Source of the DNA: Pyrenochaeta sp. MPI-SDFR-AT-0127
Taxonomy: Eukaryota; Ascomycota; Dothideomycetes; Pleosporales; Cucurbitariaceae
Length of the DNA: 64,000 nucleotides
Direction of reading: 5' to 3'
NCBI GenBank assembly: GCA_020747015.1
Contig: JAGTJM010000012.1
Span: forward strand, 496,001 to 560,000
In this document: in pieces, positions 53,765-64,000 of the stretch
Layout: every line of letters starts with the position of its first letter
Position numbering within the stretch: position 1 is the stretch's first letter
Program-made: the position numbers and the translations under genes
The notes under the pieces: generated by a model
Told to the model about the DNA's origin: nothing
Seen by the model: the letters and a program-made list of their open reading frames with translations, nothing else
The model's database searches: none

Positions 53765-55578
53765 ATGACACAAACTCGTGGCCATATTATTCGACCTCCT
53801 CATCTTGTCAAAACTGCTGGGTCCAGACAATTAGTTGTCAATGGGAAACCATTTCTCATGCGGGCAGCGGAGGTACAAAACTCGTCCTTCTCGTCTGCGG
53901 AGTACATGCGTACGAAATGGCAAAGCCTCGTCGACATGAATATCAACACTGTGCTCGGTGCCATCACTTGGGAAATGCTTGAGCCGCAAGAAGGCACATT
54001 CGATTTTGTGGAGCTCGATGAAATCATCAAAGATGCCAGGAGCTACGGCATGAAACTAGTGCTGCTCTGGTTTGGCTCATACAAAAATGGTGATTAAACC
54101 ACAAGGCAGACCTGGCAAACTTCTAAATAACCCCATTCATAGGTGTCTCGACATATGTACCTGATTGGGTGAAGTCGAATCCGAGAAGGTTTCCTCGAGC
54201 GCAAATTCGACAAAAAACTGGCATCGCGAAGACTGCTGACATCCTGTCTCCCTTCCACGCAGCCTCTGTAGCCGCTGACGCCGCAGCCTTCAAGACTCTC
54301 ATGGCGCATCTCAAGGAGTTTGACGCGAGTCATTCGACTGTTTTGATGGTGCAAGTAGAAAATGAGCCTGGGTGCATTGGTGATTCGAGGGACGTCAGTG
54401 TCACCGCCACCCAACGATTTCGTAAACCTGTACCTTCAGAGTTACTTCACTTTCTTCGTCAAGATTGCGAACGCTTCCATCCTCTTCTCAAAGAATTCTT
54501 GCAAGACACATGGAGTCAAAATACCTGGCAAAAGAACGAATCTTGGGAAAGTGTCTTCGGGTCAAGCCCACGTACAGATGAGCTTTTCATGGCTTTCCAT
54601 TATGCACTCTATGTCGATCAAGTTGCCAAAGCTGGAGCAAGCCAGTACTCAATCCCATTGTACACCAATGTCTGGCTCAGCTACAGTGGTAGTGACGAAG
54701 GTGATGAATGGCCCGTTGTCGCAGGAGGTGGTGCTATTCCTGGTGGCTATCCAAGCGGAGGTGCTGTGACTCAGGTACTCGATATTTGGTTGCGGTTCGC
54801 ACCAAACCTGGACTTCATTGCTCCGGACATCTATCTGAACAACTACAGCACGACCTGCGCTACTTACGCTCAAATGAACTCGCTTTTGTTCATCCCAGAG
54901 CAAAGACGGGATGAGCACGGTGCTCGAAGAATATGGGAGGCTTTCGGTTCACACTATGCTATTGGCACTGCCCCATTTGGCATTGACACAACAACAGCAG
55001 AGGCTTGTGCCTTCACAAGACACTACGCATTGTTGGACCAAGTGTCCGAACTTGTTCTGGAGGCTCATCGTCGGCCGCCTGGGACATCTTTTGGGTTCTA
55101 TTTTGACGATATTGAAGCAGTCGCTCCGCCCCAAGAGTCAACTAAAGTGGTTACAATGTGCGGCTTCAATTTACGTATTGAAAGAGCCTTTGTGTTGGGG
55201 CGTGCGGAGCCAGCCTGTGGGATGATCATACACCTCGGTGGGGACTCATCGAAGGGCACGTTCCTGCTAATCGGATGGGGCTTTCAGGTATTTTTTACTG
55301 CGACTGACCCTAAATCCAGCTTCACGGGCATTCTTAGATTCGAAGAGAAGCTTGTTGACCCTAAGACTCGAGAACTCCGGACGTTGAGGGTTTTTGGCGG
55401 CGATGAGTCTCGCGGTGGAATCTGTGCCGTCATGCCCAATCCAGATCCAGATTACGGAGGCTTTCCTATTTGCATCACGATACCAGCCAACACCATGCTA
55501 GCAGAATGCACAGTTTATTGCCTTCCTGGTGAGGAAGATATGCGCGAGGACGAAGGAGTTCCAAATGGCTGTAGCTAA
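53765..55578 (+). CDS. GH35-type beta-galactosidase (DUF5597 subtype), cytosolic
   Basis: Two exons (53765-54089 and 54143-55578) encode 586 residues without a leader. The TIM barrel begins LVVNGKPFLMRAAEVQNSSF; INTVLGAITWEMLEPQEGTFDF and KLVLLWFGSYKNG follow, as in GH35. The acid/base is in MVQVENEPG, and the likely nucleophile Glu is in LLFIPEQRRDEHGARRIW. A C-terminal beta-domain (about residues 440-586) fits the DUF5597 arrangement found in bacterial and some fungal GH35 proteins. The enzyme should remove terminal beta-galactose from imported oligosaccharides. It is shorter than the ~1000-residue secreted fungal GH35 enzymes, which fits an intracellular role and perhaps a bacterial-like origin. 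Confidence 0.88.
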
Positions 55579-55962
55579 AGGGACGATAGACTATTTCTCA
55601 AATATACGATTGATAGATACGAGAAGTAGTGTTAAAACGTACGACTCTGGGAATGGTTGTCGCATGTTGAAGGTGAGACAGAATGTGAAGAGACTTTGGT
55701 AGAAACCCTGAACCTCGTGCGGAATGGCTGGGGGGTGGGAGGGGGCGGGGGCGCCAAGATCGAGACTACCCCTTTGATCCATTTGAATTCCCGGGCTGCG
55801 AGCCCACTTGTCTGATCTGCCCGTATCGCGCATTCTGAACGCCGAGCAGCAAACAACTGGATCGAGTGCACCTCAAACTATCCCTGGTGTTGAATCAATA
55901 GATTGAGGCATCATATTAGCGGACCACATGCGCAATTCCTCAGAGTGGACCATCCAGCAGCC
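55579..55962. promoter_or_regulatory. Upstream region of the Zn2Cys6 regulator gene
   Basis: A short gap with a G-rich run (GGGGGGTGGGAGGGGGCGGGGGCG) at about 55730-55755 on the plus strand, possibly affecting structure or factor binding. No gene is seen. Confidence 0.4.
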
Positions 55963-57796
55963 ATGCGGCACGTTACGTCCTGCGCATCTTGTCGACTTCG
56001 CAAAAAGCGATGCATTCAAGTGGGCACCAACTCGGCATGCACATTTTGTTTATCAAAGAGCCTCCAATGTGATTTGACGCGACTGGCTCTGCATAGGTCA
56101 GCGACGCCCTCTCGCAAGAGTCGCCAGAGCTCAAGTTCAATGCTACTTCAACTAGCTCCAATTAACACTGCAGGCACCAACAGCAGTGATCACAACGCGC
56201 CAAAGCTGGCGGAGGATGAGATTCTTCGACTGCCCGTTTGTGATGAAATGGTAGAGCTGTACTTCGACTTGTTCCACAATAAACAGCAAATCCTATTCCA
56301 CCGCCAGGCATTTCTCTCACAATTAAGCAAAAATCAAATAGCCGACTACATTCTACTTGGAATAGTAGCACTAGTCGCACGGTAAGTCGATGTTTCTGCA
56401 AAAGCTGAGGTTATTCTGGACTTCTGACCGCTGTCCGTAGGTTTTCGAAGCATGACTACTTCCAAGACACGTCACCACATGAACGGGCCAAGCATTACCT
56501 TACTCGAGCTCTTGTACTCTTCAACAATCGTGCCGAGAGCGTCTCGATACAAACACTTCAAGGATCCATCTTGTTATCATTTGTCTGTTCAGTGGAAAAG
56601 CAAAGCGACCAGTCGTCGCTTCTAGCTGCTCAAGCGACCTGCATGGTTCAACTACTGGGCCTCCCTGAGCGACCAGCAGACTTTGCGGTAGAAAGGGAGA
56701 CGAACATTAGATGTATGTTACGTAATTCCAACTATGACATCCACGACCCATTGACCCTTCGACAGTGTTTTGGCAGGCATGGATGATGGACATCTGGAAC
56801 TCTGCCCGAGATGGACGACCACGGCAGCTGACCGCTACACAAGACTACTCCAAACCATCAGTAGAGGATGCCTTTGAAGACCTGGATTTGGAGGTCAAAA
56901 TGATACCTGGATCTCATATGTGCACATTTCGCCATCGGGGTATTTGGAGCGAAGTGGTGGAATTGACAGAAACATTAGCCGAAGTCATGCAAGTCATAAA
57001 GACATGGGTCGAACAACCTTATGGTAGTATACAGGCAGCGGTCAGGATCCAGCAATTGGCCTCACAGCTCAACGACTGGAACCGAAATCTTCCTGAAGGC
57101 TTACAAAACACACTCGAAAATCGCGAACAATTTCGAATCCTTGGTCGAGGACGTGAGTTTGCTGTCCTACATCTGATCTTCCATTATCAATGCCTCATAC
57201 TATATTTCCCTTACCTGGCCAAACATTCAGATACCGACGTAGGATCTGCTGCAACAAAGCCATTCGACGAGCCCTCACGCGAATACGCTGACTACTGCAA
57301 AGCTCACGCTCGCGCTCTTAGCGAGCTGATGTGGACAACCAACACTACTTCCGGCATGGAATGCCTCTGGTCACCCGTTAACGGACACCTCCTCGTTGTC
57401 GCATCCACCGTGCACTTGTATTCCCTGCTCTTCGACCAGTCGCCCACAGGTGTCCCTCACTCCAAGACTCTTCTCGAACAGAATTTCGTCATGCTGCTGC
57501 AGCTGCAAAAGTATTGGCCGACGCTAAAGTGCTCGCTCATTCGGCTCCAGGCCATTCATAAGGCTTGTGAGCGGGGTTATGGGTTAAGAATATTTGAAAT
57601 GGATGCGTGGATGCTAGACTTCTTGAGCAACTACAATTGTGACGTAACTGAGAGATTTGCCGCCATGGATCCTACGGAACACACGGTTGAGATGTTCGAC
57701 GAGATACCATGGGCAATAGGGCTCGAGTGGTCTGATATTACTGCGAAGGCTTTGGACATTGGTAGCGAGCTCAACGCGTCATTGACCTTCAACTAA
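55963..57796 (+). CDS. Zn2Cys6 transcription factor, likely cluster regulator
   Basis: Three exons (55963-56381, 56441-56712, 56766-57796) give 573 residues. The binuclear zinc cluster is near the N-terminus: CASCRLRKKRC, then CTFCLSKSLQC (CX2CX6CX8CX2CX6C). A Ser-rich linker follows, then the fungal-specific transcription factor domain, with LPVCDEMVELYFDLFHNKQQILFH, the SLLAAQATCMVQLLGLP stretch and FWQAWMMDIWNSARDGRP formed across intron 2. Such proteins bind CGG triplets as dimers and often control adjacent catabolic genes. Its position in the middle of three cytosolic hydrolase genes, a secreted hydrolase and a sugar porter suggests it activates them in response to an imported sugar. That role is inferred from location. 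Confidence 0.92.
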
Positions 57797-58027
57797 GGCA
57801 AAAGATGAACTCACATCTCGCTGGCCACTGCGGCGATCTGACTTGGTAACAAGACTCCATTTGATTTGGCGAAGGATGAACTATATACGGCTTGGGAAAA
57901 CATGGGAACCTTTGGTGCAGACGGGTTTTAATCGAAGATGATAAAGCAGACAGTAAAAGACGCGGAAAGGAACCCAAAAGAACCTTTCTATGAAGCGAAA
58001 AGCTCCCATTGCCAGCATACTCCTCAT
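57797..58027. other. Convergent 3' region
   Basis: A short gap between the 3' ends of the regulator and the secreted hydrolase genes. Nothing else is seen. Confidence 0.4.
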
Positions 58028-59603
58028 TTAATTACGCGGAAACTCGATCCTCCATGCCGTATGCTTATTTGGAACATAGACATTCAGCTCAGCAACGCCG
58101 CCGACAATCGCAACAGACTGTGTGCCTAGAAGTGGCGGGTCTCCGTACGGGTCAAAAATGTTGTCCGAGCCATAGAATGCATAGTATTCCGCATTCAATG
58201 TGGACGAGGAGGCATACCCAACTGATGTTAGACCTGAGATTTGGATGGTGTAATTTCCCGTCACGACACGTGAGCCCGCGAGAATACGGACCTTGTCGCC
58301 TTTTGCGCCAACAGTAGCAAAAGTATCAAATTGTCTGTTGCTTGAGCCTGTCGTCTTAGCGCGGGGGCCGGTCATCGACGATGCATAGTATTTGTAGAGT
58401 GGGAAACCGGCCGCGCCAACATAATCAGTGTTACTTGTATTTTGAGGGCTGCCAGGAGATTTGGTTAGTAAATTGGCGAAGTTGTCGTACAACGGTGGGT
58501 TCCATAAGCCCAGCAGACCAGCGTAGTTGTAGCGCTCCAAGCGACTTATCCACCAAGCATAACCTGAGGGTGTTTCCTCCGCTGGTGCAGCATATTCGTT
58601 GATGTTGACAGGTCGGAATGGCAGACTATACGTCGTCAATAAAGCCCTGAAGAGAGCATCGCTGATATCTGGATCGCTCGAACTATCGCATAGGTGTCAG
58701 TCGAATAATGCGCGAGCCACTATGCTAGCGAATGGGGTGCTTACTCGCCGCCGTTCAGATAGTGCCATGCATATTGATCTGGAAAGGTCGAGTTACTAGA
58801 AACTTGCGGAGCCCAAGTATTCCAGTACTCATTAGCCACGTCAGGGGAACTGGCAAGCGTTGGTCCGGAGATGAGCACGCGTTCTAGTGCGGCGTCTTCC
58901 CTGTTGAACAACATGAGCACTCACAGCCGAAATGTTGGCAGACTTAGACCGAGAGCAGCCATACCTGATCCGTTTGTGGGTCCTTACGTACAGATCAACC
59001 CACTGCTGAATTGATCTGGACCAGAAGCCTGAGATATCGGGCTCGTTCCAGACATCCCATATGAGACCTGGCAACACATCGTGGGTCTTTAAATCACTTA
59101 TGAGCTGGTCGAGAAATGCATCGTAGCTGGACCAGTCCCCGCCGTCTCCAGGAAACGTATAGTTGTCAATACTGTCCTTGTAGTCGACGCCCCAAATGTC
59201 GTGCGGCAAGATTATGAACTCTGCACCGAATTTTCGGGTTTGCAAGTAGTTCACCACTGTGGAATTGAACCGACATTCATACTCTCCAAAAGCCCACCCG
59301 CGGCAAGGTGCCTCCTGCTGAGCACCCCCTGCTCGTCCATATCGAATGTCAATGTCGGAATAGCTATGGTCATTTTGTCAGCAAAGTGGGCACAGTCAAT
59401 GTGTGGCGCGGACCTTACAAATGGTCTGGGATCTGATTCGGATTATAATTGAGCGGCATTCCATAGATGAAGGCGGACGCATTGTGGGTACCCGCGCCGC
59501 GTGTTGTGCCAACGTCGATGTAAGCGGTTGAGCTGTCAACAGCAACGGCGCCAACTGCTAGAGCAGCAACGAAACAAGCCAAGTGGCCACCCAAGGTCTT
59601 CAT
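58028..59603 (-). CDS. Secreted clan GH-A glycoside hydrolase (GH39-like)
   Basis: Four exons (59603-59419, 59363-58965, 58900-58745, 58682-58028) give 464 residues. Residues 1-21 are a signal peptide (HLACFVAALAVGAVAV), making this the only secreted enzyme of the cluster. The TIM barrel has the acid/base motif LIWDVWNEPDISGFW and a plausible nucleophile in PVNINEYAAPAEETPSGYA, both typical of clan GH-A and nearest to GH39. A beta-rich C-terminal part with VRILAGSRVVTGNYTIQISG follows, as in GH39 accessory domains. Several N-glycosylation sequons are present. GH39 includes xylosidases, iduronidases and enzymes that release short arabinose-containing units from arabinogalactan protein; the substrate here is open. 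The gene is divergent from the sugar porter. Confidence 0.8.
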
Positions 59604-60565
59604 CTTATGTGAATATGTATTTATTTAGTAGAAAATGCCGCGGTGTGGTCTTGAAGGCTGATAGACTCTGCCGAATCATTTTGGCCAGCGAGATTACCAT
59701 ATATATATGTCTTGTTCCAGCCATCGTGATAGAAGCGCATCATATCCGGAAAGTATATTGTCCCTCACAGAAGTTATTCAAGAGCCCTGGTCGTCGTCCA
59801 CCAAAGTAACTTGGTGAGATTGCGGAACTCGCACCATGCTGTCGGTATTGCAGCGGAGCAGATACGAGGGAGAGGAATCGGTCTTTCACCGCGATCTTCC
59901 GCCGTGGTCTTCCGAATTTAACAGGTCAATATCTGGGGTTCAGAACAAATTGCGGAGAAGATCATTGCGGAGAGAATACACACATCTGCTGCTTGGCGGC
60001 TTTCGGGGAAAGAGCCAATCACACCATCGAAAGGCCCGCTCCCGAGCCTCAAAGTCGAGTTCGGTACCCCACCCGAGAGCCTTATGTGATGGCACACGGA
60101 GGTCATGCTAAATGGCGGTACAAGACGCACGGGATTGGTCGTTCCTCCGACATGTCCTAACTACAGTCTAGCTTGTTTTTGACGCGCAGCCAATATTTCC
60201 CAATTCTCAGTCACCCCAACGTCTAGCATCAGCCCATAATCTCTGTTACGGGGTTTATTACTCTCCCAAAGAGTTAAGAGAGGCTGTAAGAAAGAATACA
60301 TGGGGCCTAGCCGAACCCCAGATGCGCCACACCAGAGCCACCACGAGGTCCTCGCATCCCAGGGCCGAGTCGAATGCAAACCGAAACGAATGAGGGGTTA
60401 TAGACCTCCATCAGTCTATATATTGTTTGCTCGATCAAGGTCATCTACACTAGACGAAGATTTGTTCTTTTAGTACTTTCGTTGTGATTATTTGGAACCG
60501 CCCGAATACCAGAGACCATCTCAAATCACAGCTTCCTCCAACCGTGTCTCCCGCCTGCTCCGTTC
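59604..60565. promoter_or_regulatory. Divergent promoter region between the secreted hydrolase and the sugar porter
   Basis: This 0.96 kb region is shared by two divergent cluster genes. CGG triplets are frequent; ATTGCGGAGA occurs twice (59949-59958 and 59964-59973, 15 bases start to start), and GCGGAG or CGGAGG occurs again near 59843 and 60097. A TATATA box at 60417-60422 is about 150 bases before the transporter ATG. These are candidate sites for the local Zn2Cys6 factor. Confidence 0.45.
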
Positions 60566-62432
60566 ATGATGGCGAAGGAGCAGCAGAAGCGTGCTATCCA
60601 GCTTCTACTCATCCTATGTATGGCATGGTTGTTCTACGCCCTCGATGGATCAGTGATCAATGTCCTCATAACAAACCATGCATTCCTGACGGTAAGTCCA
60701 CAATGGAAAAGTGTTTTGGTTAGAGGCTAATGCTTCGTGGAAAAGACATTCAATATAAATGCACAACACCTCGGCCTATTTGCACTGTTCCCAGCCGTTG
60801 GCGCTCTAATTGGACAAATTGGTTTCGCGGGCTTAGTCAATCGTACTTTCGGACGAAAGAAAACATTCCAGATCGCGACCTTTCTTGTCATTTTCGGCGT
60901 CATACTTCAGACCTTCACAGACAATTGGCGTAAGTGAACCTACTGAGCTGTGCTAAGTTGGACACGGGCTGACAGTTCTGCAGCGGCTGTTCTAGCAGGT
61001 CGAATTATCATGGGACTTGGTGGCGATACTAACGGCCTTGTTCTGGGATACTATGTCACTGAGGTCACTCCGAAGCATGTCAGAGGCCGAGCACTCATAT
61101 TTGCGCAACAATTTTCTAGTTCATTCTTAGGCATTGCTGGCACTTGGATTGCTTACGGTACGTGTACTCCGAACGATATTGATCTAACCAGACTCAAACC
61201 TTCAAGGAATCTCTTATCTGCCGCAAGACAAGGCCTACAGTTGGAAGGTTGCAAATTCTTTGCAATTCGTCCCCGGTGTTATTTTCTTCTTTCTCATATT
61301 TCTGCTGCCAGAATCCCCTCGCTGGCTCGCAAGAAAATACCCTGAGGATGATGGTCCAATGCTCAAAGCTCTAGCATCGATCAGGGCGCTCCCTGTCAGC
61401 CATTCCGAGGTCGTCTCTGAGGCCAAAGAAATTCGAGATTACGACACATGGCACGTTATGCATGGATCCGTTGCGTGGTGGAATATCTTCACGCAAAAGT
61501 CACTCCGAAAACGACTCTTTCATGCTTTCATTCCTCTACTCTCAACTCAGTTTAGTGGTGTTCAAGTACTCGGAGTGAGAGACATTTGCATTATTAGTCA
61601 TCAGACATGATTGCTAATGCCACTAGATTTACGCGGTCATTATCTATCAATCTCTTGGGCTGAACTCGCAGCAAAATGCTCTATTGTTAGGTGCATGCTT
61701 GCAGATACTCTACGCAGGTGCTGCGCTCTGTTCATCTTATGTTGTAGAGAAGCTAGGGCGCCGTGTGTGTATCGTGTGGGGATCACTAATCAATACCATT
61801 GGTCTTGCCTGCATTACCGGTCTTTCGATAGGCTTCGAAAACGATATCAACAAGATTGCCAATGGCTGGGTTGGTGAGTGTCGCGTTGTTATACTCGATT
61901 ATTCTAAGGCTGATACTTACTGCCGCAGTCGCTTTCATCGTCCTCATGACTTGCAACTATTGGCTGTTCACAACAGGCCCAACCGTTGTGTACATTAATG
62001 AAATTATGCCTTCTCAAGCTCGAGAGTATGGCACCGCTCTTGCGAATGTTGTGCCTATTGGTCTTGGCATTGCTTTGGGACAAAAGTGGCCTACGGCAAC
62101 AGAGCAGCTGGATGCCAGGTCATACATCATTCTTCTATGCACTTCAGGCTTCAGCTTTTTTATTAACTGGTGGTTCATTGTGGAACCAAAAGGGTTGTCT
62201 ATTGAGCACATTGATAAGGTATGCTACCGCGATGTCTTCGCCTAAAAAATGATCCTATCCTCGGCGCCAGATAGCTAACTAGGCAATCTAGCTTTTTGGT
62301 GAGGACGACAAAGTCGGCATCGTTCGCGAAGAGAACGCAGGCGCCGAACTCAATATTGTCACAGAGATCAGTCCAGAGGAGAAGGAAGAGCTCCGGGCAC
62401 AGCACAACGAGCATGCGGCCCCTCGCGCCTAG
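60566..62432 (+). CDS. MFS sugar porter
   Basis: Seven exons (60566-60691, 60746-60929, 60984-61157, 61207-61574, 61627-61873, 61929-62218, 62292-62432) encode 509 residues with about 12 hydrophobic helices. Sugar-porter marks are NRTFGRKKTFQ after helix 2, AGRIIMGLGGDTNGLV, the PESPRWLARKYPED motif before the central loop, VVEKLGRRVCIVWG, NEIMPSQAREYGTALA, and a final VEPKGLSIEHIDKLFG in place of the usual PETKG. The family imports mono-, di- or oligosaccharides by proton symport. Placed beside a secreted hydrolase and with cytosolic hydrolases nearby, it probably imports a short oligosaccharide. The hydrophilic N-terminal tail before helix 1 is very short compared with most family members, so an upstream exon cannot be excluded. 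Confidence 0.9.
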
Positions 62433-63141
62433 CCTGGTGATGCAACAGGACTGCCGTATCCACAACCATGTTCTACAGACGTCAATCTAGCAAGCCGAGA
62501 CAGGAGCAGATGCTGCAAGCATAAGTAGCAAACCACGAAATATTAAGAGCATTGACCTTATCCTCCCAGTGTAATGTATCATAAGTGTCTTGTACTAAGA
62601 TGGACGAAGCACTCAACGAACACTATCACATTTGCAAGCGTAGTGTTGCTGGCTATAACACCTGGCTGCTCTGGCTGCCCTGACATGTTTCGGGAGACTT
62701 CTATTTCTTGCGCCACGTATTTGTATTACACCTACGGACTGTTTGTAGCATATCAACTAGAGCTCTGGACTAAATACCCTGTTCCTAACCGCTTGGTACT
62801 GAAGCTGTGTGCTCTGGAAAATCTTGAATACAAATTGAGCTCAATTTGCCTAGCTGATCTTGTGCAACAATACTCAATGGGTTCTTCGCTGGATGTGAAC
62901 TAAATATTGTCCTGCAGAGTTACAAGCCTTTGAGTGGAAGAAACGTCTTGCGTCCTCGGTGCGGGGTATATCATCAGTCGAGTTGGCGTCATCCCAGGAA
63001 GCAAAACCAACCCTAGAGCCCTTTCATTTCGAAGACAGCCACACCACACACAGCCACACTTCTTTGAGTCCTGGCTTCACTGCCGTCTAGCCCGAACAGG
63101 TATCATCCATTCCCTGCGTTGAATTGCACTGAGATCGCGCC
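62433..63141. other. Intergenic region
   Basis: A plus-strand frame (62574-62903, 109 codons) contains a weakly hydrophobic stretch and several Cys but no recognisable domain, and it overlaps what should be the transporter 3' region. No gene is called. The right end is the promoter of the last gene. Confidence 0.4.
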
Positions 63142-64000
63142 ATGGAAGTCCTGATGCAAAAGGTTGACAATTATGTCGACTCTCTCGCCCCTCAGATTCA
63201 GCCCCGCATTGCAGCTGAGATCGACACCTTTCAGCAGAAAACAATCGATAGCTTGGAAACACAGGTCATTGATGCTTTTCGTGGCCTCTTCAACAGTGAC
63301 AAGGGCGGTTCTGGTCGCGACGAGCCGGGTTTCAATGATGGCGCCCCGGACTCTTATGGCGGCTCCTCGCTGCCTTTTGCCAACGAGGTTGCCAATTTGA
63401 CACGCAGCTTTAGTAAGATTTCGGATGAAGCGAGCGATGACCTACGCGACATTTTTGCTATAACCGAGGGCAGAGGTGATGGAAACGGGACCAGAGGACC
63501 AGAGGGCGCAAGCAGCAGCGGTGCCAGGGCATTCTTCTCACAAGCGCTCGACGCAGTGCAAGATCACCTAAACGATCAGTACCAGGGAGCAGGAGGACAG
63601 AACTTTCAGCTTGACGGCTTGCTTGGCGTCATAAGCAACACGGTCAAGGATGCATCGCGCAACCCAGAAGAGACGGCTCGTCTCATCAGTCCTGAGATCA
63701 AGGAGTCGGTCGGCGCAAAGTTACGAGAGCAACACGCAGGCATTGCAGAACAATTCACGCGCATTGCGCTGGAGCACATCAAGCGTTGGTTGCGCGGCAA
63801 TACCAGCACACGAGATCTTGGCGATGGTGCAAAGGCCGAGCTCGAGGATCAGGTCAAGGACCTTGTGAAAGGCATTGGTGGCCTCTTTGGGAAGAAGGAT
63901 CGTCCTTCTGGAGAGTCCTCGAGAGCTCTTGGGGATGGTGCGGCCGATGGAGACGATGGAGATAGAGGCGGAGGCTTCTCCCGAGTCATCAGCGACAAGC
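63142..64000 (+). CDS. Unknown helical protein with Gly/Asp-rich linkers (partial, runs off the window)
   Basis: The frame is open from the ATG at 63142 to the window end (286 codons) with no intron so far. Residues 1-45 (MEVLMQKVDNYVDSLAPQIQ...) and ~165-235 (LDGLLGVISNTVKDASRNPE, EQFTRIALEHIKRWLRGN) are helical and amphipathic, with regularly spaced hydrophobic residues. They are separated by Gly/Ser/Asp-rich linkers, and the end becomes GDGAADGDDGDRGGG. Codon use and the clean frame support a real gene. I do not recognise the family. The repeated ALGDGAxxG-like pieces suggest low-complexity spacers between helical modules. Confidence 0.8.
   Translation, partial: MEVLMQKVDNYVDSLAPQIQPRIAAEIDTFQQKTIDSLETQVIDAFRGLFNSDKGGSGRDEPGFNDGAPDSYGGSSLPFANEVANLTRSFSKISDEASDDLRDIFAITEGRGDGNGTRGPEGASSSGARAFFSQALDAVQDHLNDQYQGAGGQNFQLDGLLGVISNTVKDASRNPEETARLISPEIKESVGAKLREQHAGIAEQFTRIALEHIKRWLRGNTSTRDLGDGAKAELEDQVKDLVKGIGGLFGKKDRPSGESSRALGDGAADGDDGDRGGGFSRVISDK

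Noticed and set aside
62574..62903. 109-codon plus-strand frame as a small secreted protein
   Set aside because: The N-terminus is not a convincing signal peptide and the frame lies in the transporter 3' flank.

Overview
The window reads as nuclear DNA of a filamentous ascomycete. Most genes carry several short introns (about 50-60 bases, GT...AG, often with a CTAAC/CTGAC-like branch site). Gene families are typical of moulds: SAT4-type membrane protein, HET and NACHT-like STAND proteins, Zn2Cys6 regulator, GPI-anchored Cys-rich secreted protein. The mix suggests Dothideomycetes, probably Pleosporales, but that placement is an inference from gene content. I found no tRNA, rRNA, CRISPR array, intact transposon or bacterial-type operon. 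Gene models below were built by joining exons by hand at splice sites that restore the reading frame.

Left part (1-20.2 kb) is ordinary housekeeping sequence: a CorA/Alr/Mnr2-type magnesium transporter, an anion:cation symporter-like MFS permease, a Lys/Pro-rich unknown, a membrane acyltransferase with a long basic tail, a small unknown, a very small spliced membrane protein (71 aa, easily missed), a Tls1/C9orf78-type splicing factor, the 24 kDa subunit of complex I, a secreted PIG-L-type deacetylase with an altered active-site motif, and a peroxisomal 4-coumarate:CoA-ligase-like enzyme.

Middle part (20.2-35.5 kb): a fragment of a 3-hydroxyacyl-CoA dehydrogenase-like gene, a SAT4/rhodopsin-like membrane protein, a secreted tyrosinase, an intact 3-hydroxyacyl-CoA dehydrogenase-like gene, the Golgi Ca2+/Mn2+ ATPase PMR1, cohesin RAD21, the tRNA-modification enzyme SUA5, and a small secreted protein.

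36-47.4 kb is an accessory island. A NACHT-like STAND gene is broken by a stop codon and a frameshift. It stands head-to-head with an intact HET-NB-ARC-TPR gene whose 126-base TPR units are nearly identical. A GPI-anchored Cys-rich protein follows, then gene-poor DNA with ankyrin-gene debris and a 12-base minisatellite.

47.4-62.4 kb is the most interesting block, a probable glycan-utilisation cluster of six adjacent genes: a cytosolic DUF5695-like protein, a cytosolic GH127 beta-L-arabinofuranosidase, a cytosolic GH35-type beta-galactosidase, a Zn2Cys6 regulator, a secreted clan GH-A (GH39-like) hydrolase and a sugar-porter MFS transporter. The layout suggests that the secreted enzyme releases an arabinose/galactose-containing oligosaccharide, the transporter imports it, and the three cytosolic proteins take it apart under the local regulator. 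This resembles a bacterial polysaccharide-utilisation locus in a fungal genome. The window ends inside a conserved-looking unknown gene.
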